A DNA stretch of 60,000 nt from Branchiostoma floridae. Taxonomy: Eukaryota > Chordata > Leptocardii > Amphioxiformes > Branchiostomatidae. The notes below the pieces were generated by a model. The model was not told where the DNA came from. It saw only the letters and a list, made by a program, of their open reading frames with translations, and made no database searches. The stretch covers positions 15,243,514 through 15,303,513 of the forward strand of contig NC_049981.1 in assembly GCF_000003815.2 (NCBI RefSeq), written 5' to 3'. The translations under genes were made by a program, and so were the position numbers. Positions within the stretch are counted from its first letter, which is position 1; every line of letters begins with the position of its first letter. Below, in pieces: positions 33,201 through 44,649 of this stretch.

Positions 33201-34424
33201 TAATTGGAGAATCAGCCACGCCCACCATCCTTCCTGAAGGCACCGCGGATGACTGCAGCTTACTGAAAGAGTTGAAAATTCCATCAAAGACTGAACATGT
33301 AGTCACATCCATGCTATATCGATCTATATAGTCTAACTAGAGTAGACTTAGTATCCTTGAATCGTTGTCTGGTGATATTGTATATGCATTCACTTGTCAT
33401 GCAATACAGTTATGCATATATGATCCATCCCACCCACGTGCTAACAGGAGAGTCAGCTACCATCCTTCGTGACGGAACCGCCGATGCCTGCAGCCTGTGC
33501 CCAACCGGACCGAAAGGCGACCGCGGCCCGAGGGGAGAGATCGGTTACCCCGGGTTACCGGGGCTCCAGGGCCGCTCAGGCATCCCTGGCTTCCCGGGAG
33601 TTCCGGGAATGAAGGGTCTCCCTGGAGATACTGGTACTGCAGGTAGGACTTTCCAGCATTCCTTTCCATCTTCGTTATTCTACAGATATACAGAAATTCT
33701 CCAATGTCTTATGTAGTTAGCAACAAATGATCACAGTGGGACCGTTTAACAGACCATTTGTTTAATCACGCATCTACACAAGGTCTCTGTGCAAATTCTG
33801 TTCAGTTTCTAGGTAGAAACCAAAAAAAAAAGGATTCCAGATGAGCAATAAAAAACTTTATACCAGCAGTTCCAAATATTGTGACTGTAATACGAAAAAA
33901 TCTTATGTCAGTTAATCAGTGAGTGTCATACATCGCCATCGAGTCTTTTATATGCGATTATGTGAAAGGTCCTTATAAAACTCGATCCAGACGGAGATAG
34001 CAAACACTGTGAATAGTTCCTCCTCTAGCCTCGGTGCCATCATACGTAGTTACTACTGGCTCTCCATTTTTTTTTTGCTTTATCACGTTATTAGCAAGAC
34101 AAGACTACGTGGAAAGCAAGCGAAAGGAGTGAGCCAGCTGTAACTGCGAGGATAGAACCCAGCCTAGCCCCTATTCCCCATTGATAACTATCTGACTCGA
34201 AGAGAAGTAACATCTGAGTTTTATTTCCAGGAACCTGCGACGCTTCCGCTTGTGCAGAGGGGGCCAAGAAAGACCGCGGGAAGAGCAGAAACCGCGGCGA
34301 GCGCAGGAAGGGCAGGAGGGGAAAGGGGCGCAGGCGCAAGAGCGACAAGGAGAAAGCCGAGAACAGTGGAAGTTTCAGTCCCCCGCCCTCTCCTGTCCCT
34401 ACCCCTACTCCCCCTCCCTCTTAA
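27240..34424 (+). CDS. secreted short collagen-like protein, whole gene (6 exons)
   Basis: Six exons (27240-27293, 30054-30162, 30486-30647, 31576-31755, 33448-33642, 34231-34424) total 894 nt: 297 residues plus stop. All later junctions are phase 1, as is usual for glycine-split collagen exons. Order: signal peptide (1-21, ending CAA), acidic stretch and a predicted coiled coil (about 31-54, [20 protein letters not shown]), a linker with CEC (80-82), Gly-X-Y blocks at 85-118, 136-169 and 189-234, a CSLC knot between blocks (183-186), then a very basic tail (246-275) ending in a proline/serine/threonine stretch. The coiled coil probably starts trimerisation and the cysteines may cross-link chains; both are inferences. 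It resembles no collagen type I can name. Confidence 0.9.
27294..30053 (+). other. collagen-like gene intron 1
   Basis: A 2.76-kb GT-AG intron. It includes a microsatellite at 29083-29130 and a TGACGTCA at about 27584. No exon or RNA gene can be supported; the ORFs here have no recognisable content. Confidence 0.55.
29083..29155. repeat. GGAC/GGAT tetranucleotide microsatellite
   Basis: Irregular run of GGAC, GGAT and TGAC units; a simple degenerate repeat. Confidence 0.85.
30054..30162 (+). CDS. collagen-like gene exon 2: coiled coil
   Basis: Acceptor TTTTTTCCTCAG/TGT and donor CGGG/GTACTT; in phase 0, out phase 1. It encodes [13 protein letters not shown] and then [18 protein letters not shown], with leucine, valine and isoleucine at heptad-like spacing. 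Confidence 0.85.
30486..30647 (+). CDS. collagen-like gene exon 3: first Gly-X-Y block
   Basis: Acceptor TTTCACCAG, donor AGAG/GTATGC, phase 1 at both ends. It ends with [19 protein letters not shown] and IMGPRG, uninterrupted triplets preceded by a two-cysteine CEC. Confidence 0.9.
30648..31575 (+). other. collagen-like gene intron 3
   Basis: No exon seen. The middle (about 30785-31310) has a different base composition and broken ORFs on both strands, suggesting an old inserted repeat of unknown type. Confidence 0.35.
31576..31755 (+). CDS. collagen-like gene exon 4: second Gly-X-Y block
   Basis: Acceptor TTTCTTCCAG, donor CCAG/GTTTGT, phase 1 at both ends, 180 nt. It has [10 protein letters not shown], an interruption (RIILT), GEPG, a second interruption (VKIPDVVP), then four GPP triplets in a row and [10 protein letters not shown]. 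Confidence 0.93.
31871..32749. mobile_element. 879-bp terminal-inverted-repeat element
   Basis: In intron 4 of the collagen-like gene. The left end GGCCATGTTGATTTGATTAT continuing to GGATGACATCC matches, inverted, the right end from 32715 (GGATGTCATCCATATAATCA to GTGGCC) with one mismatch over about 34 bp. It is rich in poly-A/poly-T, has no transposase and is probably non-autonomous. Confidence 0.88.
33040..33447 (+). repeat. tandem duplication in collagen-like gene intron 4
   Basis: Segments 33045-33206 and about 33268-33447 share GAAAATTCC, GACTGAACA and TATATAG blocks in the same order; the exon 5 copy and the real exon 5 follow each in turn, 241 bp apart. Confidence 0.65.
33207..33266 (+). 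pseudogene. decayed copy of collagen-like exon 5 start
   Basis: GAGAATCAGCC, then ACCATCCTTC, then ACCGCGGATGACTGCAGC align with the first 55 nt of exon 5, with one 6-nt in-frame insertion. The acceptor AACAG of the real exon is AATTG here, so the AG is lost, and the collagen triplets that should follow are absent. Confidence 0.75.
33448..33642 (+). CDS. collagen-like gene exon 5: third Gly-X-Y block
   Basis: Acceptor GTGCTAACAG, donor GCAG/GTAGGA, phase 1 at both ends, 195 nt. It encodes [20 protein letters not shown] and then 15 uninterrupted triplets from [11 protein letters not shown] to GDTGTAG. Confidence 0.93.
34231..34424 (+). CDS. collagen-like gene exon 6: basic tail and stop
   Basis: Acceptor TTTTATTTCCAG, in phase 1, TAA at 34422-34424. 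It encodes [17 protein letters not shown] and a lysine/arginine-rich run ([12 protein letters not shown]) and ends [15 protein letters not shown]. The basic run would suit binding of heparan sulfate or other polyanions, which is inference. Confidence 0.88.
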
Positions 34425-35390
34425 ATGGTATCACCTAGGTCCTGAGCAACTGGGTGGTAGAGAAGGGGATCTTTCCAAGATTTAGCGAAATGTGTTAACC
34501 ACAATCTACGACATGCAATTCAAAAACGATTGAACTCTCAAGATTACAAATTTACCCCGATTATCTTGTCTTCGAATTCCTTAAGACAACTACGGACCTA
34601 CATTCTTAGAACAAGCCAGATAACGCTCTTGCTTACGATATAAAGATTAGAAACTCTTTGTTTTGTATAATAGATAGAATGTAAGGAAGGGTTATGACAA
34701 AATACGTCCAAAGAATGCGACTACACGGTTTCATTTGTCACTCATTTATGTTCATATGGCTCGCCCCTCGACAATTTTATAATAAGAAATCAGAATATCT
34801 TTGATTTCTCGTAAAGGCCACGTTGCGCATGCGTCACGGACCCCCTGAGTTTCCTTCACACCTCTACTTCATTACTTTTATGTTTATCATAAACCCATAA
34901 ATCGCACTTGGAGACAGTCGTAATTCATTTATAGACATTTTTTTCATCATCGATCATATCATCTAGTCATAGATGAATATTCCATCTGTTTAGCGGTGCT
35001 TCACTAAATCAGGCAACCGAAAGCATTCCTTTTTCATTCAGGTACTGTATAATATTCAACGTGTAATCTATCTAGAGCTGTAAGTGTTAAAATTTGTTTA
35101 ATATAGTACCTTTTCGAAGGATCATTATGTTTATTACATAACTGTATTTTTTCTTAATCTAATGGTACCTGAAAAACAGGTCACAATCTAGACTTGAGAT
35201 ATATTAGTCTGGTTAAACAATAAACTAGGTACTAGTGGCTCGTGCACCGAATACAAATTGTATGTGATATTACGTTACATGACACTGTGAAGAAAGATGT
35301 ATGTGACGAAATAGAGTTGCTATGCTATGGAGTAAGACGTGTGTACACTTCGTATTAAGGACACTTCAATAAACAATGCTAGTGGTGTTA
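34425..35390 (+). other. 3' UTR and flank of the collagen-like gene
   Basis: AT-rich. Candidate AATAAA poly(A) signals lie at 35219-35224 and 35368-35373; which is used cannot be told. Confidence 0.45.
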
Positions 35391-35739
35391 ATGGCAAGTG
35401 TGCCTAGATGTTTAATGTTGCAAACTTACATATTATATGTGGGATATATCATAACATATCATAAGCTGCATATAATGTTATATAAAAGAAAAGGGAAGAT
35501 CCCAAAGCCAACTGTCAAGTTGGACACAGTATTGAAGCAATCCCTGTCTTGGTCAACCGCCTTAAGCTTGTACCTCCCTAGTCTCTACCAGACTCCCGCC
35601 TGGCCGAACAGAAATAGGGGCTCTTTGGCCAGGCTAGGAATGAAAGTGTTGCCCGGCCGGTGCTGAGATCCTCTGGCCGACCGACTCCCCTGGCGTACTA
35701 TTGACTCTATTTGTCCAATTTCTACTCTAAAAAGAAAAG

Positions 35740-35931
35740 TTAGACCACCGATCCGCGGAGCCTGGTGGAGGCTAGTACCTCCCCAACTGAAGTCCGGTAG
35801 CCATCAAAATACACCTCACCATCATTGTCATTGACTGCCTCTGTCAGTAAACTGGTATCAATCAACAGATCAAAGCTTACCATCTCCATCTCCTTCGGGA
35901 ACAACTGGATTACTGGCTTATCAGGCGCCAT
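35740..35931 (-). other. 63-codon ORF, possible orphan first exon
   Basis: A minus-strand ORF starting ATGGCGCCTGATAAGCC in a good initiation context, with ordinary codons and acidic content (NDNDGEVYFDG). A strong donor match (GAGATG/GTAAGC) lies inside it. No relative was recognised and no second exon found, so it may be a gene piece or chance. Confidence 0.25.
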
Positions 35932-36655
35932 ATTGGAACAGAGGGTGCAGGGAATATATAATGTGCCTAGTTAGCGGAAGCACGTATGTATATGCTATGG
36001 GAGGGGCGTTACGTAATCTTCATATTTGCTACTTCCGTGAATGTTTCACATTGCACTCCTTTAGTTCAACAAATCCACATACTAGTATTCATTAATTACA
36101 AACAATGGCCAATAGCGTGTGAAAACTGGTTTCAGGGGCTAATTGCACGGATCGCACTTTAATGTCATAATTTTCGAGTCGAGTAAACGTTTGTGAGCTC
36201 ATGTGAACGACCGAACAATTACATGTAACATTAGCTCCAAGAATATGTATGTCACTTGAGTAATGGCTTTAATTTCTCAGTTGACCACGAAACTTAAGGG
36301 CACACTGACTTCATTTTATGGACATCGGACAACCAAAACGAATGCGAGCGGGCAAACAAAAACAAAAAAGCGGTGAAAAGAAAAGATCAGATTTTTCCAA
36401 TCTGACTGATCTCAAAGCAATACATTTTTTTAAAACATAGAACATGACAACAAATCATGACTTAATGAAACTTTAGCCGTAAAATATTTGACATATTTGC
36501 TCTTATTTGCGGTTAACGTTGTTGTTTGTACGGTTTTGCGATTTACGGTGTTGTCGCAAATCTTTCATTCTTTTGCTGTAGTTCTCTTATGACATGGCAG
36601 GGCTTCCTTTGTGGAAAACTTGCGAAAATCTAGTTACTAATACATGTGGCCTTCC

Positions 36656-37923
36656 TTTTAAGAGGGTCTGCATGCCTTTTTCCGTTAAGCGTTACGAGCC
36701 ATTTTAATTCACCGTTAATCGTTACCGACCCTCTCTAATTTAACGTTAACCGTTATCGGTATATTCTTCGTGAAGCGTTATTGCTCGTTTTAATTCAACG
36801 TTAACCGTTATTTGTCATCCCGAATTCACCGTTAAGCGTTACCAAGAAATTCTTCGTAACCCGTTATACACACGAAGTCAAATGCCAGATAGAACCCCGG
36901 AAAATGCAGGAAATGGCGTTTCAAAGGGTCCAGATTTCAAAATTTTCTCCGAGCCTCCCGGACGTCGGCTCTGGACAGGGTAAAATATGTTGCGGAAGCG
37001 TCGCCCTCAAAAACTTTATCACTCATACAGATTTCAGTGTAAACTTAGCTTAGTTTCGGGCAAAAAGTACTCCTAGAATGCAGAAAAATTAGGTTTCTCT
37101 GGACCTTCCTTGCGACGGCTGGCGCCTTTGGCGCTCACGATGACATGGTGAAAATATGTTAGGGGCGTGGGTAGGCACAAAAAACTTTTCTCTCTAATAA
37201 AATGTCATTTAATTTAGCTTCGTCTTACAGCAAAATGTGTCCTTCAAAACGCAGTAAATGGCGTCTCAGACGGTCCAGATCTTAATTTTCCCGGACTTAT
37301 ATTGCAACGTCTCGTGCCTTCTGAGCTCGAAATGGTAAAATATGTCGGGGGCTCTGGGGATGGAGGCCAAAGCTATAATCATTGTGTAAGTTGATGAAAA
37401 TGTCAAAATCAACCTAGCGTAGTCAGTCGGCAAAATTTGCCGAAAATGCAGGAAACAGCATTTAGGAGGGTCTTGATTTTAAAATTTTCCCGGGGGAGCA
37501 TACCCCCGGACCCCCTGGGATGCGTCGCGCCTTCGGCGCTCCATGTAGTTCGGCGCTCCATGTAGTTCAATAGTTCAATCCCCCCATAAGAAATTTGCTG
37601 CCGCCGTCTCTGTGGCGGGCCGGGAACTCTGCCTCCGTCAATTTACAGATGTCATGGACATTGTCCCTGTCATTCCTCCGGGTTCTGGGCACCTTTTGCT
37701 TTGTCATTAGTCGGATAATTTTCCCCCATTGATATAACTACTCTAGCGTTGAATGAATAGGAATGCACGTCAATGTTACTTTCAACGGTGTTATGTTTTG
37801 TAACTCCTTCTGAATTTACCGTTAAGCGTTACCGGGCCTCCTGAATTTACCGTTAACCGTTACCGGGCCTCCTGAATTCACCGTTAAGCGTTACCAAGAC
37901 CCCCCATGCAGACCCTCTTTTAA
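36656..37923. mobile_element. 1.27-kb inverted-repeat element with GTTAACCGTTA arrays
   Basis: Outer ends AAGAGGGTCTGCATG (left) and CATGCAGACCCTCTT (right) are exact reverse complements. Just inside both ends are repeats of AATTCACCGTTAAGCGTTACC and variants (about eight left, three right). The centre has no transposase and shows a 17-bp direct duplication TCGGCGCTCCATGTAGT near 37535-37566. A relic copy lies at 57840-58206. Confidence 0.88.
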
Positions 37924-40900
37924 CAGCCGTGGAAAACAAAGTGCTCAGCTGCTAAGTTCTTCCCCACGCTCGTGCATTGGAAAGCATCATTTTAATCCGT
38001 AATGAGTTTCAGATTTCATTCTTCACGAGAAACAAGAGCAATCTCGCTGCTGTCTGATCGTTTTGTGTTTCTTTCCTGGCCTTATTCTGCGTCACTTTTA
38101 GTGACACTCGTTTGTTCCTCAACAGTTCCAAATCCCTATAGACACAATAGCAAAATAGAAAGACACGTAGGAAGGTAGAAAAGGACACAAAAGACCCACT
38201 AACCAAGCCTAACAGCACTGCTAGCGCGCTCATTACCGTATACGTATGGTCTATGAGGACTATTGTTTTCTAAGGGGGCACTTGGTAGTCATTCATGAAT
38301 ATGGAACCCCGTGGGCTTCGGCCAATGAGGCCAAACAGATGTTGGAGTGGAAATCGATCAAAATGTCTTCAAATTTTCCGACAGCGTCCATATATATCAT
38401 TATAGAGGACAGGAAAAAACAATTGGCCGATCAGAAAAGACAGAAAAATTTATATCGATTTTTCGCCTCAACGGTGCTTGTAGATTACGGTACTCCATCA
38501 TATGTATCATAGCCAGCTGTGACCTCAAGTTGACTATTGAACTGTACATGCCGAGGTTACTGACAGAACAAAGACAACGGCAACATGGCTACATGCCCTT
38601 TATTCCTTGCCACCATCATGAGATTGAGATTGTCTAGCCGAGGTACTAGTATATACTGTGTCCATGCCTAGTCGACTCGGCTAGAATTTGATAGAGATTG
38701 TTCTATGAGTGAAACGCATGAAAGACTTTGTTCGAAGTTCTTAAAAACGAAAAGTCAAGGCAGCTATTGGAGGGGCCAAGATTTGATAAACTGGGAATTT
38801 CCCTCTCAATATCTGCTTGAACATTTAAAAAAGGGCGACGTATTTCCTGAGCCTTCCCCCGGTCGTACCATAATTGATTTGGGATATACATCATATTTTT
38901 GTGCCACCCAAGTACTGACAAAATAGCTATCGATAAGCCACTAATGTATAATTTCATTACATCTTCAGCCGTTATTTTAGAATGTCAACATGTTTCTGAT
39001 ATGTTGTATAATGTAATATGATGGAAATAATTCTAAACCCTCCCCGCAGAAGATGGTTTCTTCCACAGGGGCACCGAGGGAATACTCCATTCTGGGGTTT
39101 GCCAGACACAGCTGACAGGACGTATGCAAATTATTTCCTTATACGGTAAGCCGGGGAACCCAGGGGTGCACAGTTGGGGTTGGGGATCTCGTGTTGCCCT
39201 TGTTCGAGCTGTCAAAAAGCCGTGGTGAGGCCGGGAGAAAGGGCGAACGCACATGTGTTGGTACCGTTACTGTATGTAACAGCGATGTATATGTAACGGT
39301 ACAAACGGGCTTCTGAAGCGGACACTAAGAATGATTTGGCGCCGGTCGACCGCTCAAAGGTACGTCTGTAATATTTTCACATCTCTTAGTTGATCATCAG
39401 ACTCAGATGTGTGTGATTCAATGTTTCCTGCCGCGATGCCCCCCTCCCCATTCATCCGGTAACAGTATTCGTAACTCTGGAATGATAATAGATGCATGTT
39501 GCTCGCGTTCATGAATATAAGGCGAATTTATCGCAAACCCATAGCCATGGCCTATCATTGCAAATGCATACCATTTGGAGGTGATAGATGGTTAAGATGT
39601 AACGTCGTTATCTAAATTCTTCATTTTTTTCTGCCTTCTCTAAACCCATAGATCCAAATCTGCTCCCAAAAATATTTAGATAGATATTGAAAATCATGAT
39701 CAAGTCCCTTCACTTGCCCCCCCCCCCCCAGAACACGGGTACTATTACACTCTCTAAACGTTGTTTAGCCGCATCAAGTACCTAGTTAAGTGGCCTGCAA
39801 GCGTCAGAAAACTTTTCATCTGCATTACAATTTACATTCCTGATTGCAGGTCATATTATTAAAATCAGTAATTTGTGACATGTTAAATATTTGATAAAGT
39901 GCCTTGGATCTTATTTTATTTTTTTGATTACGTAACGGATGGCTTCTCAGGTATATTCTCCTTGCTATACTCCTAGCAAAATGATCTGCATTAAAATCAC
40001 ATGGCATGTCAGTGTGTGGCGCGTGTAAATATGTCTATTTGTGACAAATAAATTAGTAGTTCTCGTTGCCATGATTTCATTTCTGTACCTCAGTTTCCGT
40101 ACGTTTTCGTTCCCGATACATACTTCTGTTTTATGTCTTGAATGATGACATATTCATGCCGATGATACAAGCCATTTCTTTGAGTGCGGACTATTGAATA
40201 TTAAAGTATGTGATGAGAAACCAAAACAGTGATCCCGTCCCTCACACTCCTTCCGTCACTCGAACTACTAACGTCAATACCTTAGAATAATAGTCTTTCT
40301 TGACCATACGATAGAAGCTTTGTTTTTACTAACGTTAGATCGTTATGATAACATAATGACAGCAGAGATTGATTGTGACAGGTCGTTTGATTTGACGCCG
40401 CGTGTCTGCAAAGCTGATATGTTTCGCCGAAGGGCGTGTGTAAGAAGAGCTCATTATCGTCAATATTGAATATATAAACTACATGTAGCCACTAGCAAGG
40501 TAAAAACACAACACGCAGCAAAAACCTGCAAGTTTGTAACTGGTCAGTTACTGGAACGATCAATCAATTAAGAGTGCTATACTAAATTCTATATTAATCA
40601 ATTAAGAGTATTATACTTAAGTTTAATAAATGTATATACAATATTCATTGTTATTTAACTAACGTAACTGCAGAAGTACACGAGACGGCGCGGTTTATAA
40701 AAACCTGCATCGGCGATAATTTATAAACTATATCGACTGGAAAAAATTGAACGTTCACTTCTTTTCCTTGTGAGCAAAACGTATATTTCCCTTGATGAGA
40801 CAAAACGTGATTTTCTAGCAGTAACAGTGATAATTCTGTGCCAAGTCATTGCTACATATTTGAATTTTTGACCTCCAGAATATATCATGTAACGTAATCT

Positions 40901-43592
40901 TTTGTTGCCACTCTCTCCCATGTTTCATATGGTATACAGTCCCCTCCCCCAACCACTGTGGTGCACGGTCATCGTAAAAGTTATCTTTGTATTAGCGTGT
41001 TTTATTTCAGCTTTTACTGTCTGATCGCCCCTGGATATTATTTCAGGCGATCTGTGCCATAAGCGCGATCAGACGAGATGAGATGTCTTACTCGTGTCAA
41101 CAGCCGGCTGGCTGCATCAGTATGTGTGTGACCTCTGCTTTAGCAGGAGGACTCAACCATTGTAATTGGAGGGGTGGGGATTCTGGTGCTCCCCAAGCTG
41201 CAATCCGAGGCTGAAGGGAGAGGCTGAAATTGATATTGCTACAAAACTATTGAGAGAACGTTTGCTGTCTTCCTCTGATTCGTTTCTGTTTTGAATAATT
41301 TCTGACAGCCGAACTCCTTCAACAAATGATGTCAGGAGACGGGTGTCAATATAAAGTCCCTCCCGTCAACGTCTGCTTTTAATCTTGGGAAGCACTCGTT
41401 GTCACATCACATGCAATGTCACATGGATATTTTTAGCCCTCGATGCCATGTCATGAACGGATTTTACGCCCCACACCTAACTTTAGAAAAAAAAGTCTGC
41501 ACAGTTGTATTTAAGAACAACAACGATAAAGCACACACTATAAACATTTTTTCGACAGCCGAACTCTGTCAGAGACCGAGTGGCCATCTGAGTGTCTCGT
41601 ATGGAGATTAGCCTGGCTAAACCAGGCTTCTAGTAGCTCTTCCGCTGATCAGTGTCCTCCCTGACAGCGAGAGATTGTGCACAGGCTGGAGAGGCCTCTT
41701 GATGAGTCATGTAGAAATGTGTAGAATGAAATACCTTTATTATATCTATATGTTGATACTCTCAGTATTACTTTAATTGTACTGAACTTGTACGAGTCTT
41801 AATAAAGCAGAAGTACAATTGGTCAATTAAAGAATAAAGCAGAGGTACAACAGTGATAGAATGTGATGTTTTACTACATCTACAATGGTATGTACTGGTT
41901 CACCATAATGTTCAACATGATGAAGGCGGCTGTCTTAACCGAAAGAAGAAGAACTTCGTTTGAGGACAACAGCAATATCTCCTTTGTTTGTACACCCTCA
42001 CATCCTACAAAACTACACGTAATATGTTGTAACTTGTAAGTGTTCACTAAACTAGATATGTCTATTCTAAAAGGGTTCAAACTTCGAAACATATTACTCA
42101 TCGCCAAAACAAATAAGTAATTCTTAGAATTGCCAGTGGCTGAATCATCATACTAATTTATAGTAGAGTTGTTGTTTGTTGGTTAAGGGTATCCGCAAAT
42201 GCTCATAATAAGCCACATGTGCAATGCCTACGGCAGCAGAATCTGTAGGTCGACTGCAGCTCGCCAAATTTCAAAATCGTCCAAGTAACAACCGTACGAT
42301 TCGCTAAAAGATCTGCACCATCACATTTTGGAGGAGGCTGGGTGTTTCACTCCGGAAAGTTTAAGTAATTGTCTTTCCTACCTTTTCGGTACACATCTGA
42401 TATCACACAGTGGTTTTAATCTGAATGGATGAGCTACTAAAATCGTCCGAAGCCCTAGTAATCGCTAGTCTGTGTAACGCAAACTCCGCTATCCGGAGCT
42501 TGTAGCCTCCTCCCCGCGCGGCAATGTAGGACGATACTAAGAAGCTCGATTAAATCAGGCTAAAAGTAATCGCCAGGACGCCGCTATCGGTCGTACTATG
42601 GTCCAAAATGCCCAGTTGGAGCTCGCCGACACGTCGGCCGATGTCAATTCTTAATTTCTGACGGTGGTTTGGGGCTTTAACAGGCTCTACGAGCCGGGTG
42701 AATTGTTTGAGAAAATCTCACATTCTTTAACGTATTTTGTGAATACTTGGAACTATTTTAGAATGGTAAAACCCAACGTAAAACCCTGGTCCTACTGTCG
42801 TTACGCACGACAATTTGTCCAGAAGCTAATAAGCCTTATTCTTTTTTTTAGAAACCGGATATGCGTTTATCGTAATTAAGTTGGCCCCAATTATTTTTGT
42901 ATGGAACGCTTACTGGAACTCCCCTATCTAGAAGTGGCCGTTCGTTTTTTGTCTGTTTTTTTCTCGGCAAATTGAATTTGTACACAGCACATTCCTCTAG
43001 CTAGGGACGATGCACTGACAGTCAATGTACTACGTCAAGCGTCCGTCCCCCTAGAATCTGCGCAAGGCCTGACACTGCTACCGAAGATTGGACAGATACA
43101 CGTAGTTCAACGAATCTCACAGATAAAGAACGATTTTTCTTCGTTGTCTTTTGAATCATACTTTTCACATCTTGCATCATTTTCCAATGCATTATAAAAC
43201 CAATGGTACCGTTTACAGATATCCAATTTTCGTGCGACTGTATAGCGACCAAAATGAGGGAGGCATAAAGGAATTTAACACTTATAGAGAAGAGGAGGGG
43301 TGACTCGGTATATGCTTTGGCTAAGACGTGAGCCGTATTGAGGCCAAAGAATACTACCAGTTACAACTACCGAAAAGGCGTTTCGCTTCGTCTCAGTCTT
43401 AACCTTGGGGCTTTACTGTATTTGGTGGCGCTGAAACAGCAGAGCAGTGATTACAAGACACACTCCATGCCTCTTAAGGTGTTGCTATGGCGACCGGTTC
43501 GTTGTTGACCTGCTCACGGTTCAAGTGGGACTTCTCCAGACAATCGGGCTGTGAGAAGGACTCCTTACCTCCGTCTCTCCCGTTCTGTGTTA
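37924..43592. other. intergenic
   Basis: No coding gene recognised. Minor items are an imperfect GTACCGTTAC/GTAACGGTAC hairpin at 39259-39304, a doubled ATCAATTAAGAGT motif at about 40562-40616, and a doubled AATAAAGCAGAAGTACAA motif at about 41800-41850 whose inverse occurs near 51545-51610. Confidence 0.45.
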
Positions 43593-44000
43593 AGCCCCTC
43601 TTACACATAGCCGAATCTAGCTCCCGAACACCAGCCGACCCTTAGCGGACTCAGGTTGGCAGCAATTTGGGAGCAGTCTGGCCAGTTTAGGCCACGCCTA
43701 TCTTTTAGCGCTAAACATGTCCCGAACATGTCCTAACCATCTCCCGACCAGTAAATGACTCCCGACTGTGTCCCGAATGCTATCTAACCTTTTCCCAACC
43801 ATCCCGACCTCTAGACTGCCTCCTGACTGATCCCCAGACCCTCTCGCGACTTGAAATGGACATAATCAGCGATTTTTTTAAAAAAAGGGGCCTTTTTCGT
43901 TTTTAATCAAAATAATCCTTTCTTCTATTTTGTAAACATTACCAAAAAATCAAATTTGGATCACAGGTAGCTCTAATACGGCATTTATGGTTCTTTTATC
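43593..44000. mobile_element. partial copy of the 892-bp element, opposite orientation
   Basis: Begins TTACACATAGCCGAATCTAG and CTCCCGAACA and follows, in reverse, the right half of the 22885-23776 element (CCACGCCTATCTTTTAGCGC, CCCGACCAGTAAATGACTCC, GCGATTTT). The other end is missing. Confidence 0.82.
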
Positions 44001-44379
44001 CACAAGGGAAAAGGAGAAAAATACCTAATTATCATTGGGAAATATTTCTAAAATCCCTTCTGACGTTCTGTGCATTCCTCAGTGACATGGGATTTACAAA
44101 GAGCTGAAAGGACCTTTCCTACTTAAGTCTGTGTTTGGTCCAAGGCAGGTCTGGATCGTTAGCGTTCTACATAACATGTGGGTGCGTGGTGATAGGTCCA
44201 CGTTCAGAACGCGAAAGGTCCTGCAATGTCTCAACGTTTTCCCAAGCGACAGCTTGCCCGAATCCCCACGACAGTATATTCTATTGAATTGTGGAACATG
44301 AGGGACAGGTCATTAACGATCATGGTTGTAGGTTAACAACGGGAGAAATTGTACGTGGGGGAAGTAACAACAAAGACTA

Positions 44380-44495
44380 ACTTCACGAAACTGTATGGAT
44401 GAAAAAAGACAAATCACTGAGAAAGTGGAAATAACGACTTCACGAAACTGTATGGATGAAAAAAGACAAATCACTGAGAAAGTGGAAATAACGAC
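44380..44495. repeat. perfect 57-bp direct tandem repeat, two copies
   Basis: A 57-bp unit starting ACTTCACGAAACTGTATGG is repeated once with no mismatch. Being a multiple of three, it gives a repeated peptide in the plus frame, but no other coding sign is present. Confidence 0.9.
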
Positions 44496-44649
44496 GTCGG
44501 ATTTGGGACAGCGAAAATGGTGGTTTCAACAAATGCTGTTAAAAGCATTTCTTTCTCGTGCGTATAGTTTTACCATAATCATCTTTACTTTTATGAATAG
44601 AGTTTGGCGACGTACCTCACCAAAATGAAATATTCAAAGGTTTTATGCG

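Noticed and set aside
39718-39731. Poly-C run
   Set aside because: Simple homopolymer.
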